From Enoplosus armatus (Eukaryota > Chordata > Actinopteri > Centrarchiformes > Enoplosidae), in NCBI RefSeq assembly GCF_043641665.1, contig NC_092203.1:2480001-2544000 (forward strand): a DNA stretch of 64,000 nt. Reading direction: 5' to 3'. Both the position numbers and the translations under genes were made by a program. The notes under the pieces were generated by a model. That model was not told the origin of the DNA and ran no database searches. It saw only the letters and a program-made list of their open reading frames with translations. Positions within the stretch are counted from its first letter, which is position 1, and each line of letters begins with the position of its first letter. Shown here one piece after another: positions 1 through 9,830 of this stretch.

Positions 1-1225
1 GCATGTATAAAGGAATGTAAAGGTGGATAAAGGTGTGCAATACCACAAATGTAAATAATGCTAAATGTGTGTAAAAGTACATAACAGTATGACAGAGGGC
101 GTTTACAGTCCTATAAATGCAGATAAAGATGTGCGAAGGCAAACCTTGATGGAAAGAGTCCACCAGCGTGTCCAGGTGTCCGAGCTCTGGGCCCCGAGGA
201 AGCGGCGTCCACGGGTGAAACATCCCGGAATAAACAGGGAATATGGAAATGGTCATTTTAACAACAGGGTGGTTAAGAGCAGCAGCTTCAGTGTGTTATT
301 GTGATGGACGTTTTCTGTTGAATTTGCAACACTGATACTCCACCTATACGGCAAAGCATTCCTCCAACACACAGAGAACATGTTAGTGTAAGTTAGTGTA
401 ACAGGTCAGATGCATGATGTAGGTCTACAGTACTTCATGCGCTGTATATTCAGGTACTGGACCTCCGTCATCCGCCCTCTTTTTATAGCTTTTACATGGA
501 GCTAGCAGTAGTCAACTACAAAATACAAGGCACCTGAATCAACGAGGACATTTTCACACACACAAAAAATTAATAATAATAACTTAATCAGTTTGCAAAA
601 AAGTTTAAACCTTGTTTTGGTCTGCCAACACAACATTAGTCACCCACTAGGAACACTGTTTTTTTTAGTAGGTTGGGTACATATTCAAAATACAGCATTA
701 TAATAAAAATGGCAAGTTGTGTTTCAGTTGTATGTCAATTATCAATATCAATCAATCAATTTCAGAATAAATACAAAAACTAACGCAAAAGTTGATCTTA
801 CACACTTCACGAGCCACCTTTTTAAGAGAATAGGGTGGCCGGCAATGGGGAGACAAACTATCAAGGCAAATTGACGTTATGTAACACTCCCTGATTTACT
901 ATCCAGGCTCAGGTTAATGTGTTTTTTTTATTGATACTAGTAGCTGTGGTGTCATCATTCATTTTAAAGATTTTATGGTCATCAGAAAACTAGCCTACGT
1001 TCAATTCATGAAAATATTCGTGGCTTCCTGGCTGCCGTCTTTCCCACAGGGAAGTGAACGCAGCATGAGAGGTGCTGATAATCCAGCAGGTGGAAGGATG
1101 ATAATCCCTCCTCTTCCCTCCCACTTCAACCAGCACACCATCACTCCAGCATCCACCTGCTTACCGCTCTCCTCTGGAACACGTCTCCCTCCCGGCCGCG
1201 CGCTTCTTCTCTCACTCCTTTGCTC

Positions 1226-1275
1226 CTCCTCCTCCTTCTTCTTCTTCTTCTTCTTCTTCTTCTTCTTCTTCTTTC
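1226..1275. repeat. (CTT)n microsatellite
   Basis: About 16 CTT units in an almost unbroken trinucleotide tract. The leucine/phenylalanine-rich frames across it are artefacts of the repeat. Confidence 0.9.
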
Positions 1276-1342
1276 TTTTACTCCCACGGGTGGGCTCGAG
1301 GCGACCAAACGAGGAGTAGGTGAGATTAGTGGGAGAGGAGGG

Positions 1343-1384
1343 GGAGGGAGAGAGAGAGAGACACAGAGAGAGAATTACAGAGAG

Positions 1385-1422
<38 letters not shown>
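1343..1422. repeat. (GA)n-rich purine tract
   Basis: Imperfect GA dinucleotide repeat, with its purest part at about 1390-1422, next to the GC-rich block. Confidence 0.85.
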
Positions 1423-1424
<2 letters not shown>

Positions 1425-2208
1425 AAAAAAAAAAGACGCGAGGCTAGTCTAGTCTAAAAAAAAAAAAAGGGCGCGCGTGTGGAACCTGTCCCGCGAAGGC
1501 GAAGCGCAGCGGCTGCGTCCCGCGTGGCCAAGGCCATCCCGCCACTGTCACACATGGGTGTCCCCGCGCATGGGACGCACGAGGGGGGTGGGAAGGTACG
1601 TTGCTTGTGTGTGCACGCGCGCGCGTGCGTCTGACTGAGTAGGTAGGGGCAGAGGCGACTCCGTCACATCACTGACGAGCCGCATTTTAATACCGCTGCA
1701 AGCTGCTTGAAACGACGAAAAAAAAGAGCCCTGTTATTTATTTGAATAAAACAAAAGGATTCTTATAACTGCTACAGGTGTAGGCTAGCAGCGGCAATAA
1801 TATCGGTAGTTCTATATAGTTGTTGTTGTTGTAGTCACGGAAGTTATAGAAATAGCTAATATTTAGCAGTAGCCTAGCATCCTGAGAGTAGAGTTGTCCT
1901 GGCGATATGTCAAAATGAGGAAACAACAAACATTAAATGGAACACAAAATGACAAAGAAATATCTCCATAGCATCAAAGTTAGCATGTCTTGCATACTTT
2001 TCTTACTGAATTAGTACTTATTACTTTTAAAGAGCTTCGTCGGTTTATAGCTCCAAGTCACTGGGATTTGTGAAAGATGACTGCGTAACTAGTCCACTGT
2101 GGTCGCTTGTTATGGGATGATGCACCGCCTCATCGCGGTACATTGCTGTTGCAACTTGGGTTTTGTGTCCCTCAGAGGAGAGGAGGGAGCTGTTTGCAGG
2201 CGCAGCTG

Positions 2209-2229
2209 GTCGCCAGCAGAGGGCAGCAG
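2209..2229 (+). promoter_or_regulatory. CTCF-like motif
   Basis: The core CCAGCAGAGGGCAGC matches the vertebrate CTCF consensus (CCASYAGRKGGC) closely. It lies about 1.1 kb past the connexin 3' end. The call rests on motif match alone. Confidence 0.4.
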
Positions 2230-3058
2230 AGGTTAACGCAGACAGGTCGCTTGATGCGTCTGTTGCAAATGAAAAATGCAATTTGTTTTGCCGTTTTGAC
2301 TTGAAATTTCAATGTAAATATAATATCAGCGCTGGGAATCTTTAAATCTATCAGAGATAAGACAAAAGAAACAATACTGCAAGGAGCTTATTATTGGTTT
2401 ATTCCATTTTTTGCTTTTTGAAGATTTCAGTAATGTGCAGTCTACTGTCATGATAAAAATACTTTCTAAAGTACATTGGAATTTAAATTTCTAAAATACA
2501 CTCATGCCTCACTGCCAAGGTACAAAGTTGGACAGTTTACACGTCAGTTGATTCTCTTCGTGCATCTGTTTTAATGAGTTCATCATCATAAGTCATTGTA
2601 AAAAAAAAAAGGGTTAAATATGAATTGTGAATACAGTCGCGTGGTTCTGCTTTCATGTGTGATGCAAGTGTTTGTTTGAAATTGCACCTCCAAAAGAATC
2701 CCTGTGTTAGTCAGCTTAGCGTTCCCAGACAGCAGACAGTCTTTTTATTACATTAGAATATACAAAAGTTACAATCGGAAACTAAGTGCTGACAAAGAAT
2801 GTCATGTAAAAATACAGTTTTGAGTTCTCTCCACCCCTTGAATGTCACATTTTAACATCTCAGGTATCATAGAAAATGTTTTGTTTTTTTTTGAAGTTGC
2901 ATTTACACGTGTGTTGTAATTGTGCAGCTTTAAAGTGTTTCAAGTCTTTGGAAAGTCATTTTTGTCTTCTAGCATGTGTCATCCACCTTGTTGCTGCGTC
3001 CTCAGGCTGAGACGAGGAACTTGTGGTTTGTCTTATTCTGCGTCCTCTCTCTGCCGGA

Positions 3059-3064
3059 TTTATT
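3059..3064 (-). terminator. Poly(A) signal for the connexin gene
   Basis: AATAAA on the minus strand, about 250 bases after the connexin stop codon at 3311. This is the first canonical hexamer downstream and a plausible 3' end. Confidence 0.5.
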
Positions 3065-3310
3065 GCATGTTTTCCTCTCCTTGTGTCCGCTGAGACTCCT
3101 GGGGAGAAAAAAAAGAAGAAGAAGAAGAAGGTAGACGTGGACGTTCCTGCATTTTGATAACCCAGATGAAGGATGAGGGACGTATCTATGTTGTATGAGC
3201 TGATCAGAGGCTCACACACACGTGGGGTGCACAAAAACATGATAATTGACGGAATAATGAATAAATGAATCAATTGATTAATCACCTGACTTTCTGAGTG
3301 ATTAATACCT

Positions 3311-4475
3311 CTACCTAGTAACAGCCTTGGCGACAAGATACGCAAGTTCAGCCATGTTAAGGACCATGCAGATAGAAGAGGCAGTGGCCATGAAAACGGT
3401 GAAGATGGTTTTCTCGGTGGGCCGCGAGACGAAACAGTCCACCAGGTTCGGACACGGCCACTGGTCGCACTGGACCAGCCGTGGCATCTGGAAACCATCG
3501 TATACCACGTACAGGGCATACCTGGAGGGAGGACGCGTACCGCACGGTAATGATTACACCAAACCAGCGACAATGGCAGGCAGACAGACAGAAAACCAGA
3601 ATCGCAGGTCTTACATGAAGCCTCCTTCAAACAGCAGTCTGAACACCAGGCTGCAGGCGTACGTCCACCAGAGGGCGCCAGCTATCGGGAGTCTCCGTCT
3701 CTTCAGGGTCTCCAGCTCTTCCTCCTGGCTCTTGTTGCTGAGGAAACCAGCTCTGCCAGAACCCTGTTGCACAGGATGACATCAAATGAAACGAGACACA
3801 ACCAAGACCAGACGCGGGATGGCATTACGTCACATGGCATGACGTTATATGAAAGAGTGGGTTTCCGTCCCACAAATGAAACAGCACACACACACACACA
3901 CACACCTGCAGGAGCCTCTTCTTATCCCTGTGGTTCCGATAGGCCACGTACATTGTGACCAGGAGCGTTGGCGTGGAGACAAAGACGAGCTGAAGACACC
4001 AGAGACGGATGTGGGAGACGGGGAAGAACTGGTCATAGCAGACATTTTCACAGCCGGGCTGAAAAAAAGTATAGAAAGTCTGTCATGAAAATGTAAAGTA
4101 CAAGAACAGTCAAATATTCTGACTTGAGTGATCTCGCTGCTATTAAAAACATATATATTAATGACAGGGATTTCTTCAGCACTCTGAGGTTAAGTTGATG
4201 TACTGCTTTTGAGGTGTTGCATTCACGTACAGGTAAGTGACATCTTGATGACATAACATCCCACATCCAAGAAGGCGACAAGACGTGAAAATGATGTCTC
4301 TGACCTGCAGCGTATTACAGGTGAAGTCGGACTGCTCGTCCCCCCAGACGCTGTCGGCAGCGACAACCAGCACCATGACCCGGAAAATAAACAGCACCGA
4401 GAGCCAGACTTTACCCAGGCTGGTGGAGTGACGGTTCGCCCCCACCAACTGGGCGTACAGAGCAGGCCAAGACAT
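3311..4475 (-). CDS. Connexin (gap junction protein), four coding exons
   Basis: Coding exons on the minus strand: 4475-4305, 4058-3906, 3763-3615 and 3521-3311, with GT/AG borders. They total 684 bases, an unbroken frame of 227 residues. Connexins are four-pass membrane proteins that assemble as hexamers into gap-junction channels. Both extracellular loops carry the diagnostic cysteines: E1 C53, C60, C64 (CX6CX3C) and E2 C176, C181, C187 (CX4CX5C). Family motifs include [13 protein letters not shown] in E1, [13 protein letters not shown] before TM4 and GALWWTY before TM3. The start is the ATG at 4475; a CCCCAG acceptor just upstream implies a non-coding first exon. The C-terminal tail is very short, as in Cx26-size proteins. 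Most vertebrate connexins have their coding region in one exon, so three coding introns are unusual. The closest class appears beta-like, but I cannot name the orthologue. Confidence 0.93.
3665..3680 (+). promoter_or_regulatory. CTCF-like motif inside connexin exon 3
   Basis: The sequence CCACCAGAGGGCGCCA is an almost ideal CTCF core. On the other strand the same bases encode the connexin residues GALWW, so the match may be a by-product of coding constraint. Confidence 0.35.
3886..3906. repeat. (CA)n tract overlapping a splice donor
   Basis: A short CA repeat on plus reads as GT repeat on the connexin strand. It begins at the exon 2 splice donor (exon ends at 3906), so the donor GT is the first unit of the repeat. 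Confidence 0.8.
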
Positions 4476-5024
4476 CCTGGGGAGACGGTCAGAAACATGA
4501 GAATGAGAATACAATAACTTAACACTAGTTGCCAGTTTAAAAGTTAGGTTTTGGTTGTTTTTTTTTTCTTCTGGATTTATGTGCCAGGCAGTGGCAGGAG
4601 ATGAGAGAGCAAGAGACAGGCCGTGAAACAACAAGAGAAGTTTTTTGAAAGAAGAAGAGGATGAAAAGGAATGAAACTGAGGAGGAGGAGGAGGGAAGGC
4701 CCGGCGCCAACATTCATGTGAACTGATGAACCTCTCTGCCCACTGCGGACTGTGCTGAACTAAACCCACTCCAGTAAAAACACACTGAGCACACTGTACA
4801 AACCCCACACTACTACAGCCTTCGCCAAGCCTCACCATTCACACTCAGCGATGGACTGATTCACCGTTTATTTCAATGTGGATTGTACTGATATTACATC
4901 TGTGACACAGTCATTAAGAGCAGCTGTTTCCAGTTGTAAAATGCTGTAAAATAGGAATTATGGTGACTATGGTGAATAAAAAGTGATGTTTTTCAAATCG
5001 GGAAGATAAAGTAACTTTTCTCAC

Positions 5025-5090
5025 CTTGTGTCTGGGGAGTCAGGCTGTTTGCGGGAAAACGGTCCACATGGTCCTGTCCAACATGAAACA
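5025..5090 (-). other. Candidate non-coding first exon of the connexin gene
   Basis: Minus-strand sequence ending in CACAAG followed by GTGAGAA gives a good splice donor at 5024. A 5' untranslated exon is required because an acceptor lies immediately before the connexin ATG. The exon start is not determinable, and a short upstream ATG frame occurs in it. Confidence 0.3.
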
Positions 5091-6480
5091 ACAAACAGAA
5101 CAGCTCACTGTCACACCGCCGCGGGCGTCATCAAAGTGACAATGGAAATGGAACGGAACCTGGATCTAACGTGCTGAACAAAACACAAACCTGCAGCTCC
5201 CGCTTCCTTTGCATGAAGTAAAAGATGCGCCTTTCAGAGTCGAAGCAAGCCGGGCACAATACGAGGTGACTTCCTGTGAGGACTTTCAAAATAAAACCTC
5301 GCAGTGGCAAAGCTGCTGCAATGAATTTGAGCACGGGGTCATATAAATGTTACAGAAGTAGGCATGGAGTTAATATTGTATTAATAACTGTATTTTAGGG
5401 TTGTTGTTTTTTTTTTCATTTCCATATTAAATGTATGGATGTTAAAAATAATGAGACCAAGACATCCTGATTTTTAGTCTCTGGCATGGGACAAGCTCTG
5501 CTCTGAAAACACTTGATCCTACAATTTCCATCTTGCACATCTTTTATTAGACCTTCCTCCTAAACGCCCACTTCTTTCAAACGTCACACCTCCGGGTCTC
5601 AGCCACACTAGATTGCAATATCTCAACAACTATTGGAGGGATTGCCGTGGATTTCTGCTTTGGATATTAATTTGACAAGAAGGGTGTTTACAAATGTTAC
5701 ACAAATCAACTTCAATAAAATGGTCATCATCCACGCAGTGTGGAAGTCAGGGGGTTGAAAAAACAAAGTTGCGTTGTGGTGCAGAGGTGTGTGTGTGTGT
5801 GATGCCTTTGTGACTGTAACAGGACACAGGTAGAGAGTCTAAAGTGTCTCAGAGCCAAACTGACTTGGCAGCAGCCAGCCTGCGGGACAGTGCAGCTCTG
5901 TGTGCTGCTAATGACTGTGACCGACTGTTTGTTGACGCGTGGGAGCAAAACCAACTTCCTCCGTTTACACTGCAGACGCTCACAACACTGAAATGAAAAC
6001 TTGTCAAGAGGCTAGTCTCCTCATTCTGCTTGAGCAATGATAGGACAGGTATATCACTTGGGATGTACCACTATTTAGGATCTTGTTTAAGAATTATCAT
6101 TTGATTACAAATGACTTTTGATAACTAATGAAGCAAGAGATGTTACAGCAGACACTGTATCTAGAGTCTCCTCTGCATCACATCACTGCATATAACATGA
6201 CCCTGCAAAGTGAGTGGCAATGATCTGTCCTGGGGTGAGACAGAGAGGGCGTCTGTGATTCTGATGGAGTCATTAGGGGAATAACAGCGACACGTATTCC
6301 TGATGCATATCAATGAATGGATATCAGTGTCAGGACCAGACTCAAAGACCCACTGTTTGATCTTTCAGTCAGGACAGGGCTAAAAAAAAAAAAAAAAAAC
6401 AGAGGGAGAAAGGCTGGAGGATTGTTTCAAGCAGGTCCATGCCATCCATTCTGATGAGAGGTGGTGATGGTGGTGTGGTC

Positions 6481-6521
6481 GGGGGGGGGGGGGGGGGGGG
6501 GGGGAGGAGGAGGGGGGGGGG
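6481..6521. repeat. Poly-G tract
   Basis: Twenty-four consecutive G, then AGGAGGA and a further G-run. It could form G-quadruplex structures. The length is likely unstable and uncertain in any assembly. Confidence 0.9.
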
Positions 6522-6654
6522 TCACACAAAGTGAATGAGTAGGGAGGAAGAGAGAGGTAAAATAGAGCTGATTGTTAGAGTAGCTCCTGATCAGCAAGCC
6601 AGCAGGAGAACAGAGGGGACCAGTGTCCGGATACACACACCCAACCACACACTG

Positions 6655-6680
6655 TACACACACACACACACACACACACA
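6655..6680. repeat. (CA)n microsatellite
   Basis: About 13 CA units in the connexin-sap18 spacer. Confidence 0.9.
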
Positions 6681-7052
6681 CTCACTGTACAACACTCGCA
6701 TAATACGTTACCCAGAAAACTACACACATACACTGTAATGAGTGAGGGGGAGCGCAGCATGTGACCGAATAGCAGGTCTCAGATCCGTAGGTGGACTTGG
6801 CTGACTGATCCTGGACCAGCCACTCTACTGTCTGAATGTCTGCACAAGCACTACAAGACATCCGGATGGTGATTTCACTTGCATTTTTTTGTTTTCCTTC
6901 ATTGACACTGAATATGTTCTCTGCAAGACTCAGATTTCGTTTTTAAAACAAACTATGTTGATCTTCAGTGCAAACAAATGCAAACAAAACATGTGAATTA
7001 TTGCCCTTGTACAGTAAAATGCCGGAGAAATACTAAGAGATACTCACTCCGA

Positions 7053-7069
7053 AACAGTAGGGGGCGATA
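7053..7069 (+). promoter_or_regulatory. CTCF-like motif at the sap18 promoter
   Basis: AACAGTAGGGGGCGATA resembles the CTCF core and lies about 145 bases before the sap18 ATG, in the presumed promoter/5' leader. Confidence 0.3.
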
Positions 7070-7209
7070 AAATTGTCGCTATAAGCTAAATGGACACCGG
7101 AAACGGAAACGGCCTCGGTCTCAGTCGTTGCTGCAGCTCCGTTAAAATATTCAAGCGAGGTGGTGGTAGTCGCTGCCTAGGTGCATTAATATATCGGTGA
7201 AAAATAACA

Positions 7210-9067
7210 ATGGCTCTTGAATCGCGGATCACACAGGAAGAAATCAAGAAGGAGCCAGAGAAGCCCATTGACAGAGAAAAGGTAGAGAGCGGGACTCTTA
7301 TTTCAGAGTCTGGTTTAGCTTGTTTACCTTACGAGCTCCAGCGTAAGCTAACTGGGCTCTGCTAGCGTTAGCCCTGAATGGTAACAGTTCGGAGACTGGT
7401 TGATTTATGTTCAGGACAAACTCCAAAACATTGTAACATAGGTACAACATAGCGTCCCTGATTTATTTTTAAACCACGCGGTGCCCTGCATTATCAGTTA
7501 GAGTAAATAAAAGGAAATTTAATATTGCTGCGTGCTAGTGCTAGCGTGCTAGCTACTCATACATATCTATTCAATCAATCAACGGGTAACGACATCTTGT
7601 AATTCTCTCGCATTCCACTGACACGTATTGGAAAAATGCAATTGTACTGAAAAATACATGTTTCCATGCTTATGGGTAAACCCACAAAATTAGCTAAATG
7701 TAACTATAGGTCTATTACGAAACTAGCGTGTTGGGACTCTATCCAGTCGCAACTAACACCGAGTTTTCTATATGAAACTTACCCTGGACGGCTCAGTATC
7801 GTTAGTCCTGATGGGTTGAACGCTATATGGTCGTGTTTTGCAAAAGAAATACGGTAAAGCTACAGTAGTACACTGGTGACTTTCAGGAGACTCTTTAGTG
7901 GGATTTGAGATGACCCAGTCCACTTTGACCAGGTGTTTCTAATATTCTTTCCACCTCCGTTCATTTGGGGTGGACAAAGTGTTAACAAAGCGAGTTCGTT
8001 AAGTTTGATAACGACGTTTGATGTATATATTTGTTTGTGCGTACATGCAGATCGTGTTTGCATGAGTACGGTCATGGCTATTAATCAGTTTCAACACCTC
8101 TAAGGGCGATGATAGTGGTGTTAATATCTACTGTATATTGGCGAGCTGTAGTTACACGGTGTGGCCGCTAAGGGGCAGTGAACTCACCGCTGTCATGCTA
8201 AAGGCATTCCATATCTTCCACGGCAAACTTTCAAAATAAAACTTTCAAAATACACAGAGATCCCTGTGTTGTATTAAGTCGTATTCATGTTGATCGTTAT
8301 AGTGCCTCAAAATTGGATTATTCAAAAGGAATCTATTACGCTTTTTAAATATAATTTCTGTATTCTGATTTGTTTGATGTCTTGCACAGCCAGCCATTCT
8401 GCATCCTAAACTTTTTTTCTTTATACCCTTGTGTTTGCTGCAGACCTGCCCCCTTCTACTGAGAGTATTCACCACCAACAGTGGCCGACACCACAGAGTA
8501 GATGAATTTGCCCGTGGCAACGTCCCCTCCAGTGAACTGCAGATATACACATGGTGAGATTGCCAAGCAACTTCCAGTGTTTTTTAATCTGAGTTACTAA
8601 GGCAATAAAAGCACCGTTGTTGAGGTACAATTTGGTGTGACAAGATATCTGATTCTGCATCTGTTTTTTCAGGATGGATGCTACTCTGAAGGAGCTGACC
8701 AGCCTTGTGAAAGAAGTGTATCCAGAGGCCAGGAAAAAGGGGACCCACTTCAGCTTTTCCATCGTCTACCCTGACCCTAGAGGGAAAGTCTACAGGTTGG
8801 TATCATGCTACAACAGCACGGGATTCATGGAGCTGGCCACTTACTAAATGGTCTGGTGAATTTGTTAGCACTGTATATTGAACCGTGTGCTGTCTTCCCT
8901 CCCTATTCAGGTTGAAAGATATCGGCAACACTGTATCTGGCAGGAAGGGCACAGATGACTCCATGACGTTGCAGTCTCAGCGTTTCCAGATTGGAGACTA
9001 TCTGGACATAGCTATCACACCACCCAACAGAGCCCCGCCCCTTAGCACACGCATGAGGCCCTTCTGA
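7210..9067 (+). CDS. sap18: Histone deacetylase complex subunit SAP18
   Basis: Four coding exons: 7210-7281, 8444-8553, 8673-8795 and 8911-9067, all with GT/AG borders. They total 462 bases, or 153 residues, the length of human SAP18. SAP18 has a ubiquitin-like fold. It acts in the nucleus, bridging the Sin3-HDAC corepressor and taking part in the ASAP/PSAP complexes with RNPS1 and Acinus or Pinin at exon-junction/splicing sites. Recognisable segments are MALESRITQEEIKKEPEK at the N-terminus, CPLLLRVF, GRHHRVDEFARG, the block ELQIYTWMDATLKELTSL, FSIVYPDPRGKVYR and the C-terminal IGDYLDIAI. The ATG at 7210 is preceded by AATAACA and begins the conserved N-terminus. No breaks or odd residues were seen. 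It is divergent from the connexin and only about 760 bases upstream of the rtraf start. Confidence 0.98.
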
Positions 9068-9193
9068 GCGTACACACACCGATATGCATACATGAACCAA
9101 CACACATCAATCGTTGTTTGTTTTTTGTTGATTTATTTTTTCTTTTGCATCATCTTGGATGGTTCTTGCCTCATTTTATAAAAATTGATGTGT

Positions 9194-9199
9194 AATAAA
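9194..9199 (+). terminator. Poly(A) signal of sap18
   Basis: AATAAA 127 bases after the sap18 stop, followed by a T/GT-rich stretch typical of a cleavage region. Confidence 0.8.
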
Positions 9200-9742
9200 G
9201 TTGTAATTTTTTCCAAAGTTTTTGCCGCTTTCTGTCTTAATATACTGTGACATGGTATTAGGACTTGTGTCTTCATTAACTGAAGTATTTTTGTTCTGCG
9301 CATTAAACAGCATTTGTACTGTGGAAGAAAAATCACTATTTCATCGTATTTAAGGTCATATTTGGAGTCAGAATACCGGGTGGCACCACAGTGATGTTTC
9401 AGATTTCGAAGCTTGTATAAACTACTAATGCAGCAAATTGTAACTGCTCTGGGAATCCTAAGCTAATGCAGTTATGGTTGATTTCCAATTCTGAAATAAG
9501 TTAAATGCTACTCAAAACTGCAGGAATGTTGCATTTAAGATTAGGTACAAAATGAAATGTCAAGCCAAAAAACACCAGTATATATCAAAATGGAAGTGGG
9601 GCAGGCAAGGTACCTCAAAAAAATTGCAGTTGTAGCAATGCTATCAAACTGTTGCGTCGTTGATGTGTGTGGGGTAGTGCTGGTGGTCAGTCACGAGAAT
9701 TTTATTCTGATAGTAACAACAGGACGTTGTAGGCTATCCGGT

Positions 9743-9752
9743 GGCGCATGCG
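9743..9752 (+). promoter_or_regulatory. NRF1-like site in the rtraf promoter
   Basis: GGCGCATGCG matches the core of the NRF1 palindrome (GCGCATGCGC). It sits 79 bases before the rtraf ATG, where housekeeping promoters often carry this site. The call is by motif only. Confidence 0.4.
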
Positions 9753-9830
9753 TAATACCGTCAGCTAGCGGAGAGCAAGTTAGCCAACTGTTAGCTAAAG
9801 AAAGCAGTTGTTTACAAAACACACATTGAG

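Larger units (their letters stand above)
1190..1620. promoter_or_regulatory. GC- and CpG-rich promoter-like block
   Basis: This block is much richer in GC and CpG than its surroundings, with dense CpG steps near 1193-1203, 1466-1530 and 1563-1625. It is interrupted by a CTT tract and a GA tract. Such islands usually mark promoters or first exons, but I see no coding start that continues into a spliced gene within the window. The gene served, and its strand, are unknown. Confidence 0.35.
1..2955. other. Non-genic left flank, no gene recognised
   Basis: No open frame here has the length, splice borders or family motifs of a real protein. The stretch holds a GC-rich promoter-like block (about 1190-1620), a CTT microsatellite, a GA-rich tract and a CTCF-like motif (2209-2229), which are listed separately. 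The rest is AT-rich spacer. A regulatory region or non-coding exon of a gene beyond the left edge cannot be excluded. Confidence 0.6.
5091..7050. other. Spacer between connexin and sap18 (divergent genes)
   Basis: No gene seen. It contains a partial dispersed repeat near 5608-5700, a 17-base A-run near 6380, a 24-base G-run at 6481 and a (CA)n tract at 6655-6680. Frames here are low-complexity artefacts. Confidence 0.6.
9068..9830. other. sap18-rtraf spacer with 3' end and promoter
   Basis: Contains the sap18 3' untranslated region, its poly(A) signal and the rtraf promoter region. No extra gene. The 764-base gap between the two coding regions is short for this window. Confidence 0.7.
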
